A program made the position numbers and the translations under genes. A DNA stretch of 60,104 nt, from the NCBI GenBank assembly GCA_025363015.1, contig JANYEQ010000052.1, positions 1 through 60,104 on the forward strand, in the 5' to 3' direction. Positions 53,630 to 60,104 of the stretch are shown here, piece after piece; position 1 is the first letter of the stretch; the number at the start of each line of letters is the position of its first letter. The notes under the pieces are model-generated. The model had not been told where the DNA came from and made no database searches. It saw only the letters and a program-made list of their open reading frames with translations. The stretch is from Bacteroidota bacterium (GTDB lineage Bacteria; Bacteroidota; Bacteroidia; B-17B0; Aurantibacillaceae).

Positions 53630-54250
53630 TTAAAATTTTTTATGTTTATTTTTTAATGCCGAAAATAATAAATCACGTGCTCTAAATAATTGCGCTTTAA
53701 TAGTACCAATTGGTAAATCTAATTTTTGAGAAATTTCTTCATGCGTCATTTCTTGAAAATAAAACATTTCAATCATTTCTTTATATTTTGGCTTTAGCTT
53801 ATTTACAAAAAGCCTAATGTTTTCTATTTTTTGTTTTTTAATAAAGGTTTCTTCGGGGTTTAATACACCCGATTTTAAGTTGGCAGAATGGTCACTTCCT
53901 TCGTTATTATTTGCTTTTGTATCAATAGAAAGTGCTGCCGTTTGTTTCTTTTTTCGTAAAAAATCAATCGCATTATTACTCGCAATTTTAAAAAGCCAAG
54001 TACTAAATGCAAATTCGGGGTTATATTGCTCTAAGCGTTTAAAGGCTCTGCCAAATGCTTCAATCGTTAAATCTTCGGCATCATCTTTATTATTACACAT
54101 TTTTAGCATCATATAAAACACGCTTTCGTGGTAGCGTTGCAAAAGCTCAGCATAGGCCTTTTGATTATTTTGTAATGCTAATTGCACTAAATTATAATCG
54201 TAAACGCCTTTGGTAGAGAGGTGTAAATGTGTGTTGTTTAGTTCGTCCAC
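53630..54250 (-). CDS. ECF-type RNA polymerase sigma factor
   Basis: The 206-residue protein has sigma-70 region 2 (about 25-95; AYAELLQRYHESVFYMML, DDAEDLTIEAFGRAFKRL, FSTWLFKIASNNAIDFLRK), a linker of about 35 residues, and region 4 (about 145-200; YKEMIEMFYFQEMTHEEISQ, LPIGTIKAQLFRARDLL). No anti-sigma gene is adjacent. It overlaps the end of a GT2 glycosyltransferase gene by 13 nt and lies 10 nt before rsmG. Regulon not inferable. Confidence 0.95.
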   Translation of the reverse strand: MDELNNTHLHLSTKGVYDYNLVQLALQNNQKAYAELLQRYHESVFYMMLKMCNNKDDAEDLTIEAFGRAFKRLEQYNPEFAFSTWLFKIASNNAIDFLRKKKQTAALSIDTKANNNEGSDHSANLKSGVLNPEETFIKKQKIENIRLFVNKLKPKYKEMIEMFYFQEMTHEEISQKLDLPIGTIKAQLFRARDLLFSALKNKHKKF

Positions 54251-55380
54251 TTATTTTGCTTAAAAAATAATTTTGATAAATGAAAGATAGGATAAATTAT
54301 TAAAAGAAGCAATTCGTAAATTACACTTCCTACTAACAAATCGGGTTCATTTAAGCGCTTGGTAATTTTGCTTAAAATTATCCATTGCACTAGCATTTTT
54401 AAAACTAACACAGCAGGTGCTACTAAAATAGTATTAAACGCAAAGCATAAAGGTATTAAGGCACAATAAAAAAAATACTGACTAAAATAATTAAAAAATA
54501 ATTTAGTTTTTGTTTGATTTTTATAATAAGGAGATGTTGTTAAATGCCTCGATTTTTGAATGCGCCAATCTCTAAAACTTTTCTTTGGTTTAGAAACAGT
54601 TATAGCTAAAATATCAGCACAAATATTAGTATTAGTGCTATTTGCAGCTTCGTTAACAAATAAATCATCATCTCCAGAGTTAATATGATAATGACTTTTA
54701 AACCCATTTTGTTTAAAAAATAAATCTTTAGTATAAGCTAAATTACGCCCAACACCCATATACGGTTTGTTTTTTATGGCAGCCGATAAATAATTGGAAG
54801 CAATGCAAAAAGTATCAAACCTAATTAACTTATTAAGTATACCTGATTGTTTTTCGTAAGCACCATAACCTAAAACTATTTGTTTATTAGTTGTAAACCC
54901 TGCCGCCATTTGGCTTAACCAATTATTACTTGTAGGATAGCAATCTGCATCAATAAATACTAAGCGGTTATGTGTAGCAGCTTTAATACCTACTAACATT
55001 GCAAATTTTTTGCCGTGTTTATAATAGCTATCTTCTTTAATATTGGCTTTTCGCAAGTTTGAGAAAATTTTAGCATACTCATCAATCACATGCTCCGTAT
55101 TATCATTACTACAATCGTTTACAACAATTACTTCAAAATTTAAATAGTTTTGAGTTAATATTTTTGGTAAAAATTCGGTTAAATTATCATCTTCGTTTTT
55201 AGCACAAATTATAACCGAAATGGGCTCGTTAGAAGTTTCGATTTCCAAATGCATGTTTTTTAGTTTCGCAAGGGGCAAATAATTAATTAAATAATTAATT
55301 AAAATTAATACAAAAGCAAACGCACTTATAATGCAAAATATTTCAGATAAACCAATGGTTTTAAATTCGGGCAAATACAT
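54238..55380 (-). CDS. membrane-associated glycosyltransferase family 2
   Basis: The 380-residue enzyme has an N-terminal helix (about 10-30), a GT2 domain (about 52-270; ISVIICAKNEDDN, VVNDCSNDNTE, FIDADCYPTSNNWL, NSGDDDLFVNEAA, and a late RDWRIQKSRHL in the QxxRW position), and two or three C-terminal membrane helices. It resembles processive or polysaccharide-type GT2 enzymes. Acceptor unknown. It leads a run with the sigma factor and rsmG and shares a palindromic promoter with the divergent HAD gene. Confidence 0.92.
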   Translation of the reverse strand: MYLPEFKTIGLSEIFCIISAFAFVLILINYLINYLPLAKLKNMHLEIETSNEPISVIICAKNEDDNLTEFLPKILTQNYLNFEVIVVNDCSNDNTEHVIDEYAKIFSNLRKANIKEDSYYKHGKKFAMLVGIKAATHNRLVFIDADCYPTSNNWLSQMAAGFTTNKQIVLGYGAYEKQSGILNKLIRFDTFCIASNYLSAAIKNKPYMGVGRNLAYTKDLFFKQNGFKSHYHINSGDDDLFVNEAANSTNTNICADILAITVSKPKKSFRDWRIQKSRHLTTSPYYKNQTKTKLFFNYFSQYFFYCALIPLCFAFNTILVAPAVLVLKMLVQWIILSKITKRLNEPDLLVGSVIYELLLLIIYPIFHLSKLFFKQNKWTN

Positions 55381-55415
55381 AAGTACAAAAGTAATTTTAG
55401 TGTTGTTTGTTAAAT

Positions 55416-55427
55416 CAAATATATTTG
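55416..55427. promoter_or_regulatory. palindromic divergent -7 element CAAATATATTTG
   Basis: The 12-bp palindrome reads TATATTTG on both strands (plus 55420-55427, minus 55416-55423), each a full TAnnTTTG match. Leaders would be about 19 nt to the HAD gene at 55453 and about 29 nt to the GT2 gene at 55380. Confidence 0.5.
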
Positions 55428-55452
55428 CAAATACTTAACAAACTAATTAACA

Positions 55453-56118
55453 ATGCAAAATGCAATAAAAGCTGTGATTTTTGATATGGATGGCGTACTA
55501 ATTGACAGCGAACCTTTATGGCGAATGGCTATGATTAAGGGATTTTCAGCCATTGGCATACCTTTTACAGAAAGCGATTGTAAGAAAACAATGGGTATGC
55601 GATTTACCGAAGTAGTGCAAATTTGGTTTACTCATTTTAATATTACCACTATTTTAGAAGCCGATTTTGAAAATAGTGTTGTAGAGATTTTAATTGATTT
55701 AATTAACGAAAAAGGTAAAACTATTGATGGCGTTTTGGATGTATTAAACTATTGCCAACAAAAAAAATTAAAAATTGGTTTAGCAACATCCTCATCCATA
55801 AAAATAATGAATGCCGTTTTAAATAAACTACAATTACAGCCGTATTTTAACGCAATAGTTTCAGCACAATTTATGACGTATGGCAAACCTCACCCAAAAG
55901 TATTTTTAGTTTGCGCACAGCTATTAAACGTTAATCCTAATAATTGCTTAGTTATAGAAGATTCTGTAAACGGAGTGATTGCAGCCAAAGCAGCTCTAAT
56001 GCAAGTGATAGCTGTACCTGATGCCGAACATTTTAACAATAAAAAATTTGCTATTGCCGATTATAAATTTTCAAATATACACGAAGTTGTACAAAAAATA
56101 AAGTATCTTTTAAACTAA
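55453..56118 (+). CDS. HAD-superfamily phosphatase (beta-phosphoglucomutase/HxpB-like)
   Basis: The 221-residue protein has motif I VIFDMDGVLIDSEPLW (D11, D13), a helical cap, motif II LATSSSIKIM, Lys in YGKPHPKVFL and motif IV VIEDSVNGVIAAKAA. It belongs to the subfamily containing YniC (2-deoxyglucose 6-phosphatase) and beta-phosphoglucomutase. The WRMAMIKGF and MGMRFTEVVQ cap residues favour a sugar-phosphate phosphatase over a mutase. Substrate not certain. Confidence 0.93.
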   Translation: MQNAIKAVIFDMDGVLIDSEPLWRMAMIKGFSAIGIPFTESDCKKTMGMRFTEVVQIWFTHFNITTILEADFENSVVEILIDLINEKGKTIDGVLDVLNYCQQKKLKIGLATSSSIKIMNAVLNKLQLQPYFNAIVSAQFMTYGKPHPKVFLVCAQLLNVNPNNCLVIEDSVNGVIAAKAALMQVIAVPDAEHFNNKKFAIADYKFSNIHEVVQKIKYLLN

Positions 56119-56160
56119 AAAATTAGCTATTATCAGTATAAATATTTAATTCAAAATCAC

Positions 56161-56195
56161 AAAAAAATTGTATTTTTATAAAACACAATTTTTTT
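56161..56195. terminator. stem-loop just before the exported paralog gene
   Basis: An 11-bp stem (56161-56171 with 56185-56195) ends in seven T residues. It could terminate the HAD transcript or form a hairpin in the leader of the gene starting 2 nt later at 56198. Confidence 0.4.
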
Positions 56196-56197
56196 AA

Positions 56198-57574
56198 ATG
56201 ATGAATAATAATATAAAACTAATTTTATTTTTTTTAATACTAAATAGTATTTGTATTGCCCAAAACTGGCAACTTAAACTGAGTAGCAATGTATATTTAC
56301 GCACCTGGAAATTAGACACCAAAGCCACTAAAGAGGAAAATTTAATTGGTGGGGCAACTATTATACTTTATCAAAACAACAAGCAAATAGCACAAACTAC
56401 CAGCAATGCTGATGGCGAGTTTACCATTATGGTACCTCCCAATGGAAATTATTATTTAAGCGTATCCTATGCAGGCTGTAATACTAAACGTATGGCTGTA
56501 AATACGGAGGGCGTGCCCAATACTATTTTTAACGATAACTCTAAACCTTCTTTTAAAATTACTGGTGGCTTTATTATGGTAAAACCTTATCCTGGTATTG
56601 ATTATAGCGAATTGAGTCAGGATTTAATTCGAGTAGAATATTTATCTAATAAAAAAGCTTTTGATGATACCCCCGAAGGAACAGATAAAGGTTTAAGTAT
56701 TGTTTCAAAAATATACAGTGCCGAAGACGATTTATTTAAACGCTTTTGCACCACAAATAAAGAAGGCGATGTAGCATTAGCAAAACCCGATTGCCCTTTA
56801 GCTAAAATGCTTTACGAAAAATCAATAGCAATGATTCCCGGAGAACAGTACCCCGTTATTCAACTTGCAAAAGTAGGCTTATGTTTAAAAGATAAGGCAG
56901 AAGCCGAAAAAAAAGCTGCAGAAACTAAAAAAGTCGAAGAACAAAAAAAACTTGCAGAGAAAGAAAATAAAGAAAAAGCGGCACTTGAAAAAGCAGAAGC
57001 TGATAAAATAGCTAAAGAGAAAAATCTGGCAAATAAAACCGAAACCGATAAAGCTGCAAAAGAAAAAGCTGAAGCCGATAAAATAGCCAAACAAAAAGCA
57101 AATCAAGAAAAAACAGAAGTCGCCAACAATCAAACCAAAGAATTACAAGCTGAAGAAAAAACCATAGAAGAGAAAAAGTTAGCGAAAAAATTAGAAAAAG
57201 AAAAAGCAGCTCAAGAAAAAGCACAAAAGCAAAAAGAAGGTTTAGCAAAAGTTAAGGCTGAAGAACTTGCCGAAGATGAAGCCCGAGCAAAAAAACGCGC
57301 TGCTGATAAGGCTGAAAAAGAACGATTAGCCTACGAAACCAAACAAAAAGATAGCGACCCCGAAACTGGGCATGGCAACAGTAAATACAGTATACCACAA
57401 AAAATAGGTGTAAATAAGTATAAAGAAACGATTACCAAAGCTGATGACGATTTTAAATTTAAACGTTATAAAGAAGCAAAAATAAATTATCAAGAAGCTT
57501 TAAAACAAAAACCCAACGATGCTTACGCTATAAAAAAAATAGCAGATTGTGATATGTTTTTGAACCCAAAATAA
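56198..57574 (+). CDS. exported protein with Lys/Glu/Ala-rich linker and TPR-like C-terminus (paralog 1)
   Basis: The 458 residues form a signal peptide (1-22, ending CIAQN), a carboxypeptidase-regulatory-like beta domain (about 25-100; NLIGGATIILYQNNKQ, NADGEFTIMVPPNGNYYLSV), a region with paired Cys (about 100-235; RFCTTNKEGD, KPDCPLAK), a highly charged KAEAEKKAAE-type helix of about 150 residues, and a TPR-like end (KYKETITKADDDFKFKRYKE). The linker resembles the periplasm-spanning helix of TolA. A degraded tandem copy follows 17 nt later. The family is known to me only as Bacteroidota exported proteins; function unknown. Confidence 0.82.
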   Translation: MMNNNIKLILFFLILNSICIAQNWQLKLSSNVYLRTWKLDTKATKEENLIGGATIILYQNNKQIAQTTSNADGEFTIMVPPNGNYYLSVSYAGCNTKRMAVNTEGVPNTIFNDNSKPSFKITGGFIMVKPYPGIDYSELSQDLIRVEYLSNKKAFDDTPEGTDKGLSIVSKIYSAEDDLFKRFCTTNKEGDVALAKPDCPLAKMLYEKSIAMIPGEQYPVIQLAKVGLCLKDKAEAEKKAAETKKVEEQKKLAEKENKEKAALEKAEADKIAKEKNLANKTETDKAAKEKAEADKIAKQKANQEKTEVANNQTKELQAEEKTIEEKKLAKKLEKEKAAQEKAQKQKEGLAKVKAEELAEDEARAKKRAADKAEKERLAYETKQKDSDPETGHGNSKYSIPQKIGVNKYKETITKADDDFKFKRYKEAKINYQEALKQKPNDAYAIKKIADCDMFLNPK

Positions 57575-57591
57575 TTTAAACAAATTTATTA

Positions 57592-57861
57592 ATGAAATTA
57601 AAATTTTATTTTTTTATACCTTCTTTATTTCTTTGCTTTATATCTATTTCTCAAAACTGGACATTAAAATTAACAAGTACCATTGAGTTACGAACTTGGC
57701 GATTGACTACATCTGCTCAAAAATTAGAAAAGACACTTTTTGGTGCCACTATTACGTTATTTAAAGATAAAACACAAATAGGTCAAACTACTAGCAACTC
57801 AACAGGTAATTTCGAAATTGATATTCCGGCACAAGGTGAATTTATTCTCACCATTGCTTAA
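57592..57861 (+). pseudogene. N-terminal part of paralog 2, ended by in-frame TAA
   Basis: Signal peptide (ending CFISISQN) and beta domain copy paralog 1 closely (WTLKLTSTIELRTWRL against WQLKLSSNVYLRTWKL). The TAA at 57859-57861 falls where paralog 1 has Tyr (LSVSYAGCNTK against LTIA-stop-TACNTK), so a TAT or TAC codon became TAA. The frame continues without shift into the piece at 57916-58704. Confidence 0.78.
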
Positions 57862-57915
57862 ACAGCTTGTAATACTAAAAAGTTTTATGTTACCACAAAT
57901 GGCGTTCCTGAAAAT

Positions 57916-58704
57916 ATGGGTAAAGATAATTATAAACCCACTGTAAATATTACAGGTTTCTTAATGTCTAAACCCATTAAAGGAGTTGATTATATTGGCT
58001 TAAACGAACCTTTAGTAAAAGTAGAATATAAAGAAAACGAACAAAATTTTGATAAAGACCAACCTGTAACAAATAATGGACTAAGTATTCTTTCTAAAAT
58101 ATATGATGCAGAAAATATAATTATTGAAAAATTTTGTGCTGCCAATAAATCGGGCGATGAGGCATTAAAAAAACACAATTGCATTTTAGCTAAAGAATTT
58201 TATGACAAAGCCATTAATTTAATTCCGAGCGAGCAATATCCAATAGATCAAAAAGAAAAGGCTGAATTATGTATAAAAGATAAAAAAACAAAAGAAGAAG
58301 CTGTTGCTCAATTAAATGCCGAACAAGTTCAAGCCGTAAAAAAAGAGAATGAAAAGGCTATTGCAAAAAAAAACGAAAAAGATAAAGTACAATTTAATAA
58401 AAACTTACCCGCAAAAACAAATACAACCACTGCCGTTACAACTTCACAAAACAATAACACCTCTGAAAATAATAACGGTACAAGTAAACACAGTATTCCA
58501 CAAAAATTTGGTACAGATAAATACAAAGAAGCCATTACAAAAGCTAATAATTATTTTAAAACCAAACAGTACATCGAAGCAAAAAAACAGTACGAAGTTG
58601 CGTTAAACCAAAAACCTAAAGATGTGTATGTTACCAATAAAATTGCCGAATGCGAAAAACAATTCATGTTTGACGCTATCTGTTCTCTGTCCGTTTTGTT
58701 GTAG
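57916..58704 (+). pseudogene. remaining part of paralog 2, with altered 3' end
   Basis: The frame carries on from the internal stop (GVPENMG, VNITGFLMSKPIKGVDY, IEKFCAANKSGDEALKKHNC) and ends in the TPR-like unit KYKEAITKANNYFKTKQYIE. Its charged linker is only about 60 residues, against 150 in paralog 1. The ATG at 57916 is an internal Met; this piece has no signal peptide. After CEKQ (about 58660) the last 13 residues are not homologous and are the antisense of the truncated gene on the minus strand, so the native end is lost. Confidence 0.75.
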
Positions 58705-59009
58705 TAAATAATATTCAGTAGCTAATACGCCAATATAATAACCTAAATAACTTGTAGCATCTCCCCAATTCATGAATGTATTAGGTCTGCGTTTGATTGT
58801 GTACCAAAAGTACCTGTAGAATTGTCCGCACCTCTCTGCTGAGCAGGAATACTTTCGCCAGCGTTTAAACCAACTTTTACAAAATCGTTATTTAGCCTAC
58901 TTTTGTAATACCAATATTTACGATGGTTATCATTATCTGTTTGAGCTTTGCTAACTTGTACAATACAAATTAAAGCAATTATTATTCTTCTAATTAAATT
59001 GTATTTCAT
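58651..59009 (-). pseudogene. truncated and frameshifted secreted-protein gene
   Basis: The 5' part (58770-59009) encodes a signal peptide (ending VSKAQ), then HRKYWYYKSRLNNDFVKVG and ends prematurely after QSNADLIHS. One base earlier in frame, the minus strand continues as PNTFMNWGDATSYLGYY and IGVLATEYYLLQQNGQRTDS up to ELFFA (58651), a pattern I know from large Bacteroidota secreted proteins. Loss of one C in the GACCTAAT run (near 58784) explains the shift. The rest of the gene is missing, cut off where it meets paralog 2. Confidence 0.7.
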
Positions 59010-59502
59010 ACTTATTGCCGTTAGTTAATGTTGTTTCAATTTTAAAAGGCCCAGTTTTTTCAGTTAGTCGAATTATTTTCCAATCTGCATCCATAAATAT
59101 ATTCCTTTTTAAAATTGATGTATCTATTCGAGTTTCTATAAAAACATACTTTTTATGATTTTTAAATGTAATAGTAGCAACAGCAAGATTAGCAAAAGGT
59201 GGAAAAACTATATTGTATTGGGGTGCTTTATCATAAGTATCTGCGGAAAATCTAAATTCAGCTTTACTAATATCTTTTATTAAATAAGGGGATCCAGAGT
59301 AGTTACCAAAATAAGAATCCATTAAATGTAAACTATCAATTCCATTAACGTTATACTTAGTAATATAGCCTTTTAGTGGCTGTAACTTTTTTGGGTTTTT
59401 AAACCACAGTGTATTTTCAGGGTACTTTTTGCAAGTGCTAAGAGTAAAAACTATAGCAACTAATACAGCTATAATAAAAATATATTTTATTTGTTTTTGC
59501 AT
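58990..59502 (-). CDS. lipoprotein of unknown function
   Basis: The 170-residue protein has a lipobox-like LSTC at about 21-24 after a hydrophobic stretch (YIFIIAVLVAIVFT), then a beta-rich domain (LKGYITKYNVNGID, KAEFRFSADTYDK, KYVFIETRIDTSIL). No domain was recognised. Its last 20 nt overlap the start of the broken secreted-protein gene at 59009, so the two were probably an operon. Confidence 0.8.
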   Translation of the reverse strand: MQKQIKYIFIIAVLVAIVFTLSTCKKYPENTLWFKNPKKLQPLKGYITKYNVNGIDSLHLMDSYFGNYSGSPYLIKDISKAEFRFSADTYDKAPQYNIVFPPFANLAVATITFKNHKKYVFIETRIDTSILKRNIFMDADWKIIRLTEKTGPFKIETTLTNGNKYEIQFN

Positions 59503-59591
59503 TATAAATATAGTTGTTTGAGGTTAGTTATTTGTTGTTTGAGGTGTTTCTACTTAATTGGCTTTGCTTAGAACAAGTTGCACAACGCAAC

Positions 59592-60104
59592 TTATTTTTT
59601 AGCCTCAAGTAAAAGTTTATTTTTGGCTTCTAACTTTTCTATACGTTTGTTTTGTTCAACAATGTATAAGTAAAGCTCCTCTACCTTTTGCAAAAGAGTG
59701 GCATCCATTTCGGTAGTGTTAATTCCGTTTTCTTTTACTTCAGCTTCGCTAGGCACATCTTTTAGGTGTTTGTTTTTTAAGTAATAGGCTTCTACTTCGT
59801 TTAGTGGTGTAAGTTTATAAGTGGGGTTAAAAACAAAATCTGCCCATTTGGTAGGGTCAACAACAACTAATTCCTTACACGCAATTTTACCCCAAAATTG
59901 AAATTCAGAATTTGCGTGTATATGCGTATTTTGTATGCGTTGTGCACCAAAGTAAGCATTACCATTGCCATAAACAGTAAACGGCGAAGTTGCAAAATTA
60001 CTATTAGCCACGCTTATAAGTGGCATAGTATTATTATAGGTATTAAACCTAATGCCTTTGCCCGCCGCTGTGTAAATATCTAAACTTGTATTAGCAGCAT
60101 CGGT
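59592..60104 (-). CDS. C-terminal part of a tail-fibre-like surface protein (5' end outside the window)
   Basis: The frame is open to the right edge: TDAANTSLDIYTAAGKGIRF precedes the internal Met at 60026. The end shows the common Bacteroidota pattern LTPLNEVEAYYLKNKHLKDV, then PSEAEVKENGINTTEMDATL and a coiled-coil close (VEELYLYIVEQNKRIEKLEA). It resembles the terminal region of phage tail fibres and repeat-rich surface proteins, where the coiled coil drives trimerisation or an intramolecular chaperone step. The size of the full protein is unknown. Confidence 0.85.
   Translation of the reverse strand, partial: TDAANTSLDIYTAAGKGIRFNTYNNTMPLISVANSNFATSPFTVYGNGNAYFGAQRIQNTHIHANSEFQFWGKIACKELVVVDPTKWADFVFNPTYKLTPLNEVEAYYLKNKHLKDVPSEAEVKENGINTTEMDATLLQKVEELYLYIVEQNKRIEKLEAKNKLLLEAKK

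Noticed and set aside
56860-57248. Overlapping minus-strand frames rich in Phe, Leu and Ser within the exported paralog
   Set aside because: They are the antisense of the Lys/Glu/Ala-rich linker; the composition is what that produces, and no start context or homology supports them.

Overview
The window is a low-GC chromosomal segment from a member of the Bacteroidota. The evidence is several secreted proteins ending in type IX secretion (T9SS) type A sorting tails (YPNPN...G...GIYF...K), a LytS-type kinase with a LytTR regulator, PD40/OmpA and PD40/SPOR envelope proteins, an S46 dipeptidyl-peptidase, GYF_2 and DUF4286 families, recurrent TAnnTTTG promoter -7 boxes, and almost no Shine-Dalgarno sequences. 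I cannot place it below phylum. No tRNA, rRNA or CRISPR array was seen.

Left end (1-6500): a secreted six-module PKD protein split by one in-frame TAA; a secreted LamG protein; and, divergent from it, a sensor kinase whose extracytoplasmic part is also a LamG domain, overlapping a LytTR response regulator. Between the divergent genes lies an exact 9-bp direct repeat with a 12-bp spacer, the geometry bound by LytTR dimers, with -7 boxes on both sides. This is the best candidate for an undescribed regulatory module. A decayed ISAs1-type transposase follows.

6500-13100: mazG, a PAP2 phosphatase and a GT39-type glycosyltransferase on the plus strand face a tightly packed minus-strand operon (second PAP2 protein, PD40 protein, GNAT, polytopic membrane protein). 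Together they look like a lipid-linked glycan module. 13200-22300: an SPFH-GYF protein, small exported proteins, fbp, a stretch of decayed DNA with the relic of a T9SS tail, then kdsA-serS-lipoprotein-ybeY.

22400-31000: a phosphate-selective porin and a Pit transporter, each preceded by the same 11-nt-spaced ACTTAACA repeat (candidate PHO box); an MBOAT/AlgX-like O-acetylation pair; an S46 peptidase. 31000-41300: a 1166-aa Asp-box T9SS protein, ndk, a PorE-like OmpA protein, trmN6, and a TPR/PD40/SPOR protein. 41400-46750: envelope sugar genes (EI24 protein, PglC-like transferase, DegT aminotransferase, queA, kdsB) and a HemJ-like protein. 46850-56100: thioesterase, FemAB-like protein, deoC, aldehyde dehydrogenase, ruvB, rsmG, ECF sigma factor, GT2 and a HAD phosphatase.

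Right end (56200-60104): tandem paralogs of an exported protein with a Lys/Glu/Ala-rich linker. The second copy carries an internal stop and its 3' end is fused to the antisense of a truncated, frameshifted secreted-protein gene. A lipoprotein and a tail-fibre-like protein running off the edge follow. Housekeeping genes are intact throughout; all visible decay falls in exported-protein or transposase genes.
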